DNA from: Loripinus fragilis
Lineage: Eukaryota > Mollusca > Bivalvia > Lucinida > Lucinidae
Reading direction: 5' to 3'
Assembly: GCA_964019695.1 (NCBI GenBank)
Contig: OZ026525.1
Location: forward strand, 65,628,253-65,692,252
Length of the DNA: 64,000 bases
The translations under genes were made by a program, and so were the position numbers. Under the pieces are notes generated by a model. It was not told the origin of the DNA. It did not search any database and worked only from the letters and a program-made list of their open reading frames with translations. This document shows positions 11,520 to 22,815 of the stretch, piece by piece (position 1 is the stretch's first letter; each line of letters begins with the position of its first letter).

Positions 11520-11822
11520 TCTGAATTAAGGGTGAGGTTGGCGCCGTTAAACCGGTTTAAGCCCTCCAGTAAAATATTTTACTGACCGTTCCAAGGCGGT
11601 ACTTCTTTTGTGGATCTTTTGTGTTTTTGTTCTGTCTTGTGTTTGCTATGTTTTGTGCGCGTCTGTTTATATGTGCTTCGTGGTCACCTGCTGGGAAAGG
11701 GCTGACCTCTTGGCTCTCGTTTGCGGTGTCTTCTGTGAGTTTGTCACTTTCCCATTGGTATCCTGGGTCAGGTGTGGTACTTGATTGTATCGATTCCTGA
11801 TCTTTGCAACCTTACTTATTTC
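11520..11822 (-). repeat. Right terminal inverted repeat of the RT element
   Basis: Inverted copy of 8339-8636. It contains the perfect 18-bp palindrome CAGTAAAATATTTTACTG at 11567-11584 and the 10-bp palindrome aaaccggttt at 11550-11559. The 230 bp between the RT stop (11287) and this arm show nothing recognisable. Confidence 0.8.
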
Positions 11823-11874
11823 GATGACCGATTTTACCACGAAATTTTGTCTGTAAAAAAAAATTTTTAGAAGA

Positions 11875-12975
11875 TGGAATGCTCAATCACCTTTTTGAGC
11901 AAAATCCCATTTGAAATGCTCATATCTCGCACAGTGAGGCCAAAAAGGTAGTAAATTGTGCCAAAAACGGTAAAAGCTCAGGTTTTGATAAAATACCATG
12001 CAACGTTTTAAAATTTCCCATTATAATTTTTGTTTTACATGCTTTGTTTAATTTATGTTTTGATACAGGTATTTTATAACATAACATAACATAAATTTTA
12101 TTAGACTTAAGCATATACAGCTCATCGTCATATAACATATATACAATGCGTGAGTTACAAAGTGTTTATAGTGTTTGGAAAAAGACGATCATTGTCCCAA
12201 TTCCAAAGGACTAAATTAGATATAAGCGTATTCCACTGAACTACCGCAGTATAAGTCTTTTATCTGTTGTAAGTAAACTATATTCAGCTGTATTACACAA
12301 CAGATTTTTGACTTATTTGGACGATGAAAATTTATTAGCGGAAGAGCAGAATGGTTTCTGTTGAAAGCGGCCCTGTGAAAGTCTTGTATATTCTGCATGC
12401 ACCCTTATTAGAAACCAACTTTCACAAAAGAAAGACACCATTGGGGTTTTCATAGATTTTTTTTAAAAAAATATTTGATTATGTAAAGAGAAATGTCTTG
12501 TTGTATAAGTAATTATCAAATGGAATTAATGGTAAGTTTTATAACTCTGTGAAATCTATGCTTTCTTATACATCAGCATTTGTGAACCTCAATGGTATGT
12601 TGAAAGACTGGTTCCCTATGTCAGCAGGTGTACGACAGGACGATTCCAGTTCCTTTCTTAGTCAATGATCTCATTTGTGGCTTAAATGATCGAAATTATA
12701 GTGTTACATTTGGTGAAAACAAACTATGTTGCTTGACATATGCTGATGACGTTTTACTTTTGGCAGAAAGTGAAAATGACATGCAAGATCTTTTAAATTT
12801 TGTCAATGAATGGTGTAGAAAGTGGCGACTTATTGTCATTTTCCAAAACAAATGCAATGCATTTTAGCAACAAAGGAAAAAGATGTAGTAATTTCGATTT
12901 TAAGGTTGAAAACCAAACTGTTGATTATGTCAGTTTATTGATATCTTGGAGTACATCTAAATGAACACATGGACT
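11875..12975 (+). pseudogene. Degenerate non-LTR (LINE) reverse transcriptase
   Basis: Reading through stops and frame changes gives ordered RT blocks. These are NGKSSGFDKIPCNVLKF (from about 11970), IIVPIPKD (about 12190), IPLNYRSISLLSVVSKLYS (about 12230), DENLLAEEQNGF (about 12320), IGVFIDF (about 12440) and CCLTYADDVLLLAES with the catalytic YADD near 12730-12770. A conventional LINE RT would run without breaks, so this copy is long dead. A short foreign insert at about 12073-12168 splits the sequence after the block ending FDTGI. Confidence 0.75.
12073..12168 (-). mobile_element. Short LINE 3'-end insertion inside the LINE relic
   Basis: Interrupts the RT relic between conserved blocks. 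It begins with (cataa) repeats followed by attttatt, the same layout as the 3' tail of the minus-strand LINE at 53281 ((aatac) repeats then attttatt) and the tail at 57656. This suggests a severely 5'-truncated LINE in minus orientation. Confidence 0.45.
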
Positions 12976-13580
12976 CTACTATAATAGCATATTAATATAG
13001 CTGACCTAAACTGTTGACCTACGAACAATACAGACAAAACCATGCAGTGTATATGTACATGCACTTAATTAATAATGAACGATTATCAAATTTACGAAAC
13101 AAGCAAACGCATTATTAACTTACCTAAAATCAACAATATCCCACATAAATATACAATATACTGCATTCTTGTATACACGAGTTATCATCCTTAAGAAACA
13201 AAATATTGTTTATTGTTTTCATATTGCGGAAGCGGCTAACTTCCGAAAGATGGATGAGCTGCTTTATGAAAAATCCTCCCTTCATGGCATATTCGAAAAC
13301 GTTCAAACGTATATAACATTATGCTTATGGGCGTTATCAGTATGCGCAAATATCTTTATCGAGCATTGGAATCTTCAAAAATGCAAAACTTAAATGTTCC
13401 GAAAAACATTATTGATACTGCCAGGGATACTTAGTCTTAGCATGCGTTGTTTCGATATCAGAAACTGGTTTTGGTATGGTGCGGGCATTTCAAAACAATC
13501 AGTCTTCCAACCATAATCATTATGAACTTCTTTTTTTAATAATAACGCAGAATCAAGTAGATCTATTTATAACCCCTTTA

Positions 13581-13783
13581 GGGAGCGCAGTGGCTCAGTG
13601 GTAGAGTGCTTGACTCGAGACCGCGGGGCCGCGGGTCCGAGCCTCACCGGCGTCACTGCATGGTGTCATTGAGCAAGACATATTGATCCTAGCTAAGTAC
13701 TGGTTCAACCAAGGAAGACTCGTCACTATATAACTGAAAAATTGTCGATGGGACGTAAAGAATCAAATCAAACAAAAAAAAAA
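13581..13783 (+). mobile_element. tRNA-derived SINE (copy 2)
   Basis: Full-length relative of 5317-5525: gggagcgcagtggctcag head, A box tggctcagtggtag, B box cgggtccgagcc (one change from gggttcgag), body with actggttcaaccaaggaag and an A-rich tail after aatcaaatcaaac. Confidence 0.85.
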
Positions 13784-13789
13784 CACATA

Positions 13790-14365
13790 TTCCAATATTA
13801 ACATCAAATATCTCACCATGCACAAAGTGCAAATGCATGCTGGTGCAATTAGCAAGTTGTTGTATGATATGTGCATCTGTAAAGCTCAAATATTATCTTC
13901 CCGCACAGACGCACAAACCAAACAATAACTAACGCATGTATCAAATATGACAAATCTTCTACACGCCTTCCATATTGACTAAATATATTTATCGAAACTC
14001 ACTGAATCACTTTATAGAGGATATTAAGTACGTTTTCCGCTTTCCCTTCTAGCTCAGAGATAAAAAGCAATTAATACAGACAATTATTATCTGCAAGTAC
14101 ATGTAAGAAAACCAGGAAGTACCGAAGTTCATCCTCATACTAGCTGCTTAGTGGATTACATTTACTGAGTTAAGCTGGCTCAAGACACCCTTTTTCGCTC
14201 CCGTTTTCGTGTTTGCGGGTGAAAAAGACGAGGACCAGCCTGTGTATCCACAGTCTGACTAGTTTCATTGTTATTTACTACATGTATAGTTTAGTTATTA
14301 TATAGCACTGGGTGCAAATACTAACATTTCAAAGGTCTACGAGATTGAACATATTCTGAATAATG
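13790..14365. other. No gene seen
   Basis: AT-rich sequence between two SINE copies. I see no supported gene or repeat. Confidence 0.5.
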
Positions 14366-14367
14366 AG

Positions 14368-14526
14368 GAGCGCAGTGGAAGAGTGTAAGACTTGGGGTCG
14401 AAGGGTCGCTAGGACACCGGCTCTTTATCCTCTGCTTGGTACTGGTTCAACCCAGGAAGAAAGGAAAACATCATGACATGACTGAAAAAATGTTGACTGG
14501 GACGAAAAGCATGAAAACAAACAAAA
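14368..14526 (+). mobile_element. Degraded SINE (copy 3)
   Basis: Retains gaggagcgcagtgg, an internally shortened tRNA part, tactggttcaacccaggaag and a gactgggacgaaaagca-type tail, in the same order as 13581-13783. Confidence 0.7.
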
Positions 14527-14689
14527 CATTATAAATCTGTGTGTTTTCTTGCATACATGTATATAGGGCAGCTGTCATGCTTGTGATAACCCCAATTTCG
14601 GTACGGGGATGTAATGCCTCCCAGATTTTTACAGTTCGGGCACAACCCCCGAGAACAATTTATAATTATCCTTTCTCCCATACTGTTTT

Positions 14690-14818
14690 TTATGCTTTAC
14701 GTACCAGTCAACGTTTTGAAGTTGAACCAGTACTTGACAGTACCTCTGGTGAGTCTCGATCTAGCGATCCTTCGATCCCAAGTCGAAAACTCTACAACTG
14801 AACCACTGCACTCCAGAC
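14690..14818 (-). mobile_element. Degraded SINE (copy 4)
   Basis: On the minus strand it reads gtgcagtggttcag, then the gagtctcac remnant of the tRNA head and agtactggttcaac. It is the most decayed of the four copies. Confidence 0.6.
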
Positions 14819-14871
14819 TAATTTCTTCTATATTGAACTTTGAGTCGTTATATGACGAAATCAAAGTACAG

Positions 14872-15083
14872 TGAAACCTGTGTAAAACGGTCACTCAAAA
14901 ATAGATAAGAAAACAAAGATCTTAATGACAAATGGTTGCTTAATGAGGGTCTTAAGTATTGCAGAATGCTCCAAGGGGGAGCATTCTGCAATACTTTTTG
15001 ACCTGCATCAAGCGATAATTGGTCTTGATAACAAATTTTCGGTCTTTTTGAGAGTGGCCGTTTTACACAGGTTGTACTGTAAC
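14872..15083. mobile_element. Foldback element family F (copy 2 of 5)
   Basis: Starts acagtgaaacctgtgtaaaa and ends with its complement ttacacaggttgtactgt. The arms also share gcttaatgagggtc against gacctgcatcaagc, meeting at tgcagaatgctcc / ggagcattctgca. Relatives: 30-213, 48688-48858, 58743-58947 and 62203-62382. Confidence 0.85.
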
Positions 15084-15174
15084 TTCTGTTTTCACATAAC
15101 TACATGTAAGCAGGTGTCCAGGAAAAAGTATAAGTTGGTATGCACACCCATCAAAGATACAGATCAGCCTTCAT

Positions 15175-15557
15175 GGGCGTAGCTACGTATACGCAAAACC
15201 AAAATACATGTATGGTAAGATTCTATCACAATTCTGATGGATTCTTGATGTTATGTTTACAAAACGTGTGCGTAGAACTAATATTAATCTCTCTAAATCC
15301 AATTTCGACAAAATTTGTGATGATTTTGGTATCACCTCTTAATAGGCACGCAAAGTAAATGAGGGCCATGATCAAATCTATCATTATCAAGAGTGTGTTT
15401 ATCTTGGCATTGGCAAACAGCGCAGACCCTGATGAGACGCCGCATTTTGCGGCGTATTATCTGGGTCTACGTTGTTTGTATAATTATGTTCCTTTTTCGC
15501 ATGCGCTCAGCATGGTCCAAAAGTGCGTACTTTGAATTTTAGACTAGCTACGCCCCT
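15175..15557. mobile_element. Small element with gggcgtagctac inverted ends
   Basis: The left end gggcgtagctacg and right end gactagctacgccc are inverted copies. Inside is a second hairpin at 15418-15478 built around gacgccgcattttgcggcgt. Coding content is absent. End sequences of this kind are common in hAT-like miniature elements, but no convincing 8-bp duplication is visible. Confidence 0.45.
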
Positions 15558-15599
15558 GGCCTTAGCTGAGATCTGTCAGTTCTAAGACGATGCTTCTGT

Positions 15600-15835
15600 T
15601 TCATCGTTTATTCTTATTCCCATTGTGGGGTTCTGTGTTTGTTTTTGTTGTTTTGTTGTGTAATACTTTGTGTCATTCTAGTTTCGCAATCATCTTGGTG
15701 GGGAAGAGAGAGCTGTTTGCTTTACTTTAATTGTCTTCCTGACATTTTGTGATTGTTCTGTGGCTCTTCCTCACGATGCCGTGGGTTGATCTGCAGTGTC
15801 TGATTGTGGTAGTTGCGTATTATACTCATCTCCAC
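15600..15835 (+). repeat. Dispersed repeat family D, about 230 bp (uninterrupted copy)
   Basis: Contains gttttgttgtgtaatac, ttcgcaatcatcttggtgggg, gtggctcttcctcacgatgcc, gtgggttgatctgcagt and gattgtgg in fixed order. The same order recurs at 31655-31930, 45535-45755 and (partial) 39380-39490 on the plus strand, and at 43205-43345 and 62630-64000 on the minus strand, the last split by a Tc1/mariner element. Confidence 0.8.
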
Positions 15836-15859
15836 AGTCTGATCCGATGATGATGAGGT

Positions 15860-16780
15860 GAAGTTTAACGACCCATCAACCTTTTAGGTCATTAGCGTCA
15901 TCATGATCAGGTTAGAGAAGTATTACTGAACTTTAAAAATACAATAAATGAGCTAAAATATGAACAATTTAACGCAATAAACGTATGAGTGTATCAAAGA
16001 TATAAAAATTGTAGCATTTTGACAAGGAAGATCATGTACAATATCTGACAACTACAAATGGCTAATCAGATGACTATATATATTCTTCGCCTGAAAAGAA
16101 GGACTTGATATGCGGAAAGCAAATTAAAATATAAACAATCCTTAGGAACGGAAAAAGATTTATCTCTTTTAAGAACAAGAAGAGGTACAATTGTTTGATT
16201 GTATCAACATGAAAATATTTGCTCCTTATGTGATCGAAATCACAACATTCAAGTAGAATATGGCGGACTGTAAAAGCTGTATCACACCCAAAACAATATG
16301 GCTGTTCTTCACGTTTTTAAAGGTATAATAGTGTGACCAATATGTAGACGAGTAAGCGCAACTTCATCTTGTCTGACGTTGAGCAGATCTCGAAACTTCG
16401 ATGAGCGCTCTATGGGTAGCCAAGGGTCAAGGAAAACTTAAGACAGATCAGACTGTGTGGATGCGCAGACTTATTTGAATCTTTGCTATATGCACATGCA
16501 AACTTGAACTTTATGTTCTAGAAACTGGCTCAAAATGTGTGAACAGATATATGGCTACACAAATACACTGTTTACGTGTACTTTAGATGACAATGATAGG
16601 TCACTTATATTTAAAGTTCAATTTTATTGAGCAATATGTTCTTCCGTGTTTAATTATGCACTTCCGGAAACCAGGGTTCAAACATGACTTTCATGTACTA
16701 ACATTTGCCAGGTCCCGAGGGAAGTATCATTATCTGAGTTCACAGACTACTGTTTTCAACATGGCGAACATTAGTATTCA
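15860..16780. other. No gene seen
   Basis: No supported gene. The plus frame at 16587-16865 overlaps the start of the palindrome at 16785 and looks incidental. Confidence 0.5.
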
Positions 16781-16784
16781 ATCA

Positions 16785-17215
16785 CTGAGGCACACTGGTA
16801 AATGTATACGTCGATTTGCTGGTATTTACGCGCATTGCCGGTACTTCATAGACCGGAAGTGTTAGATTTTGGTGTTAATACTATATAGAAAAACATGCCA
16901 TATGCCTAAAGGACTATAGATTTGAATCATGTTTAAGTATTCAGTATGTGCACGGCGATTTATGTAAGCATTTAGGAATAGATTCGAGTACCGATCATCC
17001 AGATCGGTACTCGAATCTATTCACAAATGCTTACATAAATCGCCATGTGCATGCCAAATACTTAAAAATGATCTAATTCTATAGTCCTTTAGGTTTATGG
17101 CATGTTTTTATATATAATGTTAACACCAATATCTACCACTTCCGGTCTATGATGTACCAGCAATACGCGTAAATACCACCAAATCGACGTATACATTTAC
17201 CAGTGTGACTGAGGT
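16785..17215. mobile_element. 430-bp foldback palindrome
   Basis: Two arms of about 210 bp meet around 16997-17001. Innermost stems are gattcgagtaccgatc (16981-16996) and its exact complement (17002-17017). Outer matches include ttatgtaagcattt, catgcca, gaccggaagtg, cacactggtaaatgtatacg and their complements. A few indels interrupt the pairing. It has no coding capacity and looks like a foldback or miniature inverted-repeat element. Confidence 0.85.
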
Positions 17216-17397
17216 ACTGCAGTCGGTAGAAAAGTTAAAAAGTGGACATTGTCCATTCCTGTAAACTGGTAACAGTTTCACCTGTAGAGTCACACAGGTT
17301 ATCCTGTTGTGTTTACAATAATATTTACCATAACTTATTTTTAAAAACACTATTTTTAGAAAAATACACGAATTTTACATACCAATCACAAGGAAAT

Positions 17398-17470
17398 TCG
17401 TTGTATAGTGGATGAATCGCTTGTACACTGTCATGGAGGTTGCGAGTTCGAACCCTGTCACATCACCCAT
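17398..17470 (+). other. tRNA-like module A (copy 1)
   Basis: ttgtatagtggatgaatc resembles an A box and gcgagttcgaaccctgtc a B box, about 35 bp apart. It is followed by a T-rich run that would end Pol III transcription. Nearly repeated at 19975-20042. Confidence 0.5.
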
Positions 17471-17569
17471 CACCTTGTTTTTTCTGTTCTTTTTTTTTTT
17501 TTTTTTTTCTTTTTTTCATTTTATTTTTATTATACAAGTATTGACTTAAATAAGGTAGACATTAGGATT

Positions 17570-17645
17570 TATATACCCGAAAAAGTGATATTCACCGAGG
17601 CCACAAGGCCGTTGTGAATATCACTTTTAAGGGTAGATAAATCAT
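17570..17645. repeat. Hairpin around aagtgatattcac
   Basis: acccgaaaaagtgatattcac pairs with gtgaatatcacttttaagggt across gaggccacaaggccg. Confidence 0.75.
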
Positions 17646-18180
17646 CATGTCTACCGAAAATTGAAGTCAATAACTGTTTTGTTATATAACTTTTTAACTA
17701 TGTATGATTTTTTTCTTCTTTCACTTTTGTTGTTGAAGTCATGTTCAACCTAAGGACTTTCTCACAAGTTTAGCAACTGCTATTAAACTATTTTAATGTA
17801 GTATTTTATATTTTGAAATGTATATAAATTCTCTGAATGTGGAATGTATAACACTTTTTACATTTTGTTTATTCAAACAAACAAAACAAAACTATTGTTA
17901 ATGTTCTTTAAAGACTTTAATTTATCTGTAGGGATGTGAAATAGCAAATCATGACAATTTAATGCAGCACGTGCTAGTTTCATACTCATCAGGCTTTTTT
18001 TATCTCTCTATGGGGTGATATTGCAGAAGCGTCAATTTAATAACTTCTGGAAACTAGTCTGAGCTGGTTTTCATCCAATAACACCTTCTATGCCAGTTTA
18101 GACCGGTTTACAGTTAGACATAGAGATTTATGAAGATAAATTGGGACAGTCAGGATACAGAGTTCTCCCCAGTCATATAA

Positions 18181-18185
18181 CAACT

Positions 18186-18228
<43 letters not shown>

Positions 18229-18232
18229 TACA
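18181..18232. repeat. (TTTA)n microsatellite
   Basis: About 12 tandem ttta/attt units with no interruption. Confidence 0.9.
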
Positions 18233-18354
18233 ATTGTTTGAAAATAATTGATTATCATATCATTTGGGTTGCTGAACATCGCTTTATACACCAAAGAGTG
18301 CATACCCTATTTAGTTGATGTCACAATGAAATGACGAAAAAGAAATGAAGCCTT

Positions 18355-18436
18355 GATGGGATTCGAACCTGCCTGCGTATACTGGAAAAAGAATGGATTT
18401 TCTGTCGGCGGCGAATCTACCTACTGAGCTATACAA
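18355..18436 (-). other. tRNA-like module B (copy 1)
   Basis: On the minus strand: tatagctcagtaggtag (A-box-like) and caggttcgaatcccatc (B-box-like). It is the partner of the degraded module at 20364-20438 (-); flanks such as tgacaacaaatagttttcaa are shared. Confidence 0.55.
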
Positions 18437-18563
18437 GCTGACAACAAATAGTTTTCAAAACCACACCAGAGTTCTGAATATGCCACTTAAATAATTTGAT
18501 TTCTATGTTTACAAACAAGCAAATGTAAACATAGCCTTTAGATCTTTGGTTAACTATATAGTC

Positions 18564-19426
18564 TGTCAAAATTGACCGTAGACTGATTAATTTTCGCCAA
18601 AATCTTCGTGATGTTCGTGCGTTTTCGTGGAGTACTCCGATTTTGGTCACACTTTTACAGAGAATATGAAGATAATGTCAATTCGTTAATGCAAATGGTT
18701 TGCTAGCCTAGTGGTTAGTTGACTACTTACAAATCAAGCAAACCTGGTTCGAAACTTGATGGGAACCTTTTTTGTATAGTTGTCAAATTGCTTTCTTAGT
18801 TAATATTGTTCGTAAATTTTGCATCATCTTGTGATGAGCTTTACGTCTTTCATTTGTATTTAGCCGCTTTTGTATTCATTATTCCCTAAGTTCCCCACTC
18901 TTTCCTTGTCAGCTGATAACATTTGCAAATAGTTTGGACCCAGTTCAGTACCGACAGAACGTCGGTTCTGATCTGGATACAGACCATTTGACACTCTGAT
19001 AGTTTTCCTGAAAGATTTTTTGAAAAAGTTAATTTTGATTAAAAGTCAGCAGATGATAACAAAAGTCTCGAAAAATATTCAGCGCGCAGAGTTATTCACA
19101 CGTAGGCTTATTGAAATTATTCTCCGTGCTGCATTTGTTACATAAAAACATGCCAAATTCAAATAAATGTATCCAGCTGTGCACAAAATCAAGAATAAAG
19201 ATAAAGAAACTAGCAAATCGCAAAAAAATACTTAAATGCTACTGGACTCGAACCCACATCTTTTGAGTGCTAAACACAAGACTTTCCACTAGGCTATCGG
19301 GGAATTATGATAAGTTTAATACAGCTTAGTAATAATAGATCAATCTCAAGCACACGTTTTACGGAGACTCACGAAGACTGAGAAAAAGGTCATTGAATAT
19401 TCATATGTCTCGGGTCAATTTTGACA
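18564..19426. mobile_element. 863-bp composite element with 14-bp TIRs and two tRNA-like modules (copy 1)
   Basis: Perfect 14-bp ends tgtcaaaattgacc (18564-18577) and ggtcaattttgaca (19413-19426). Inside, a plus tRNA-like module lies at 18703-18770 (tagcctagtggttag, cctggttcgaaac) and a minus one at 19243-19308 (gatagcctagtgg, gtgggttcgagtcc), with a foldback family C sequence between them (18885-19105). An inverted second copy spans 24829-26868. No protein frame is present. Confidence 0.75.
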
Positions 19427-19974
19427 AATAATACCAATTAACATTCTGCTCGTTTCATCGAATAGAGCAGAATATTTGTCTAGTCGGTACTAGCATTAAC
19501 AAAGGTTGTGCAGTTTATTATTACTCAGTCGTCATGCACGGACTGAGAATAATCAGGTATTTGTGAACGAAGTGTCGTGAAAAATCAGTTCTAAGGCGGC
19601 TTCACAGACGTGAGCAACACACAAAATTTTGTATAGATTCGAGCAAGAGATCTTGCCGTGTTGATTTGCACGTCGTCATTGCTATGTGGTATACTGCTCT
19701 GTTTAAAATCACAGCAAGTTTTCGCCAAACAAAAAATAGAAAGTTTGGTGTCATGTGGGCTTGACGGCAGGTACTTCGGCAATGAGAAGATCTAAGGGTT
19801 AAGTAAGCTGTGTTACTGGCAGGGCTTTTACAAGCACTTCTTAAATAGATCTCATCAAGGTCTACAACGTCCTTCCATGTCACGCTGCTCATTTGCTCAC
19901 ATTAAAGCGCGCCAACATGCAAACTGTGTTTGTTTTCTTTGTGAGAGTTAAGAATAGACTCACATAGTGATATT

Positions 19975-20053
19975 CGTAGCATAGTGGATGAATCCCTTGC
20001 ACACTGTCATGGAAGTTGCGAGTTTGAACCCCGTCATCGTACAGTGTGTGTGT

Positions 20054-20107
<54 letters not shown>

Positions 20108-20560
20108 TTTTTTTGTTTTTTGTTTGTTTTTTATTTATTTATTTATAGATACAATTGTATATGAACTCCAAATCATTTTGGTTGCCGAATATTGCTTTAA
20201 TGACAGCAAACAGTCCAGCCATATTAAGTGGATGCATTCCATGACATCTCGCACATGCGTTTTTGTGTTTGCTAATGTTAAAAATGTTGTCCAAACATGA
20301 TTAAAGGATACATATGAAAATATTATACAATAGAAATGACGAAAAAGAAATGAAAGCATTGATGGGATTCAAACCATAATGGAAAAAGAATGGATTTCTG
20401 TTGGCCGTGACTCTACCTACTGAGCTATCCATGCTGACAACAAATAGTTTTCAAAACCACACCTGACTTCTGAATATGCCACCCAAATGTTTTGATATCA
20501 ATATTAATAAACACGCAAATATAAACATAGTCATTAGATCATGGTAGAACTATAGTGTAC
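19975..20560. repeat. Second copy of tRNA-like modules A and B with long poly-T
   Basis: 19978-20042 repeats module A of 17398-17470. A T run of about 50 bp follows (20056-20106). 20364-20438 (-) repeats module B of 18355-18436, and 20434-20555 repeats 18437-18560 (tgacaacaaatagttttcaaa, gttctgaatatgccac-type blocks). The first copy is broken at 18564 by the composite element, but this copy is not. Confidence 0.7.
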
Positions 20561-20703
20561 ATATTGTTCTATCGTTAAAATGTGCCGCTGTGGTTAGAGT
20601 AAATTGTTTAAAAAAATCCTGTTATAAAACAAATTCTGACAAAAATACAAGGATGAGCAGTGTAAGAAAAATAATCCACCCTAGTTTTGCTTAAAGCTTA
20701 TAT

Positions 20704-22815
20704 ATAGGTATCTGTTGAAAGCTGGTCATTTACCTGGTGACACCTGTGGTGGCCAATTTTGGCCCGAGGGCAATGATTTTAACAAACTTGGTAGAAGTCC
20801 AGTAGATAATGCTACATACAAATAGCAATGCTCTACGCCTATCGGATTCAGATATGAAGATTTTTTATGTTTTTCCAATATAAGCCTATGTAAAACATGT
20901 GACCGCCTGGCAGGGCAATTTTTGACCTCAGGGGCATAATTTGAACAAACTTGTAAGAGGTCCATTATGTAATTCTTCATAAAAAATATCAAGGCTCTAG
21001 GCCTTGTGGTTTGAGACTAGAAGATTGTTTCATGTTTGTCCCTTTATAAGCCTATGTAAAACATGTGACCCAAGGGCGGGGCCATTTTTGGCTCCAAGGG
21101 CATAATTTGAACAAACTTGGTAGAGGATCACTAGGTGATGCTACAAACCCATTATCAAGGCTCTAAGCCTTATCATTTCAGACAAGAAGATCGTTTCATG
21201 TTTTCTCTATATAAGCCTATACAATACATGTGGCTCCTGGGGCGGGGCCATTTTAGGCCCCAGGGGCATAATTTGAGCAATTTGAACAAACTTCATAGAG
21301 TTTGTATAGGTGATGCTACATTCCAAATATCAATACTACATGCCTTATGGTTTCAGACTAGAAGATTTTTTCATCTTTTCCCTATATAAGCCTATGTAAA
21401 GCATGTGACCCCAAGGGCGGGGCCATTTTTGGCCCCAGGGGCATGATCTAAACGGACTTTGTAGAGGTCTACTAGGTGATGCTTCATACCAAATTTTAAG
21501 GCTCTATGTCTTATGGTTTTAGACCACCAAAAAATCTTGTTTTTCCGTATATAAGCCTATGTAAAACATGTGAACCCAGGGGTGGGGCCTTTTTTTGTCC
21601 CAGGGGCATAATCTAAACAAACTTGGTAAAGGTCTACCAGGTGATGGTACATACCACCTATCAATGCTCTAGGCCTTATGGTTTCAGACAAGAAGATTTT
21701 TTCATGTGTTTTCTATATATAAGCTTATGTAAAACTTGTGACCACCATGCGGGGCCATTTCTGGTCCCAGGGGCATAATTTGAACAAACTTGGTAGATGT
21801 CCAATATGTAATACTGCATACCAAATATCAAGGCTCTAGGCCAAGAAGATTATTTCATGTTTTCCATATATATAAGCCTATGTAAAACACGTGACCCCTG
21901 GAGCGGTGCCACTTTTTGCCCCATGGGCATAATTTGAACAAACTTGGAAGAGGATCACTATGTGATGCTACATACTGAATATAAAGGCTCTAGGCCTTAT
22001 GGTTTCAGACAAGAAGATTTTTTCATGTTTTCCCTCTATAAGCCTATGTAAAACGTCGGGCCATTTTTTAACCTCAGGGGCATAATTTGAACAAACTTGG
22101 TTAAGGTCTACTTGGTAATGCTTTATACCAAATATCAAACCTCTAGGCAAAGAAGATTATTTCATGTTTTTCCCTTTATAAGCCTATGTGAAACATGTGA
22201 CCCCCGTGGGGAGACCATTTTTTTTTTTGGCCCCAGGGGCATAATTTGAACAAACTAGGTAGAGGTCGACTAGGTGATGCTACATACTAAATATCAAGGC
22301 TGTTGGTCTTGTGGTTTCAGACGAGAAGATTTTTTTCATGTTTTCCCTCTATAAGCCTATGTAAAACATGTAACTCCAGGGTCTGGCCATTTTTGGCCCC
22401 AATTGCATACTTTGAACAAACTTGGTAGAGGTCTACTAGGTAATGCTTTATACCAAATATCAAAGCTCTAGGCCTTGTTGTTTCAGACGAGCAGATTGTT
22501 TCATGTTTTCCCTATATAGGCCTATGTATAACATGTGACCCCAGGGCGGGGCCATTTTGGGCCCCAGGGACATAATTTGACCAAACTTGGTAGAAGTTCA
22601 CTTGGTGATGCTACATACCAAATATCAAGGCTCTAGGCCTAGTGGTTTCAGACAAGAAGATTTTTTCATGTTTCTCTATATAAGCCTTTGTAAAACATGT
22701 GACCCCTGGGGCGGGGCCATTTATGGCCCCAGGGGCATAATTGAACAAACTTGATAGAGGTCTACTAGGTGATACTACATACCAAATATTAAGGCTCTAG
22801 GCCTTCTGGTTACTG
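20704..22815. repeat. About 165-bp tandem array, roughly 13 units
   Basis: Each unit carries tataagcctatgtaaaacatg, ggggcataatttgaacaaac and ggctctaggcctt. The gcataatttgaacaaa block recurs near 20937, 21101, 21267, 21443, 21607, 21774, 21928, 22081, 22239, 22406, 22569 and 22735. Units differ by point changes and small indels. Short minus frames in it are repeat by-products. Confidence 0.9.

Larger units (their letters stand above)
8339..11822 (+). mobile_element. Penelope-like RT retroelement with ~300-bp terminal inverted repeats
   Basis: A 3.48-kb unit. Its left end (8339-8636) and right end (11520-11822) are inverted copies of each other, sharing blocks such as ggaatcgatacaatca, gccaagaggtcagccc, ggagggcttaaaccgg and aacctca. 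Between them lies one long RT reading frame on the plus strand, broken by two TGA codons and a one-base frameshift. A third copy of the left end is at 492-775. Long inverted terminal repeats are not standard for LINEs. Penelope-like elements can carry repeat arrangements of this sort, and DIRS elements also have inverted ends, but no tyrosine recombinase is visible here. Target duplication could not be defined. Confidence 0.7.

Noticed and set aside
15175..15557. hAT-like element with 8-bp target duplication
   Set aside because: The inverted ends are visible but the flanking 8-mers do not match, so superfamily assignment was not made.
20704..22815. Possible CRISPR-like or coding repeat array
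   Set aside because: The 165-bp period, lack of unique spacers of constant length and eukaryotic context fit an ordinary tandem repeat.
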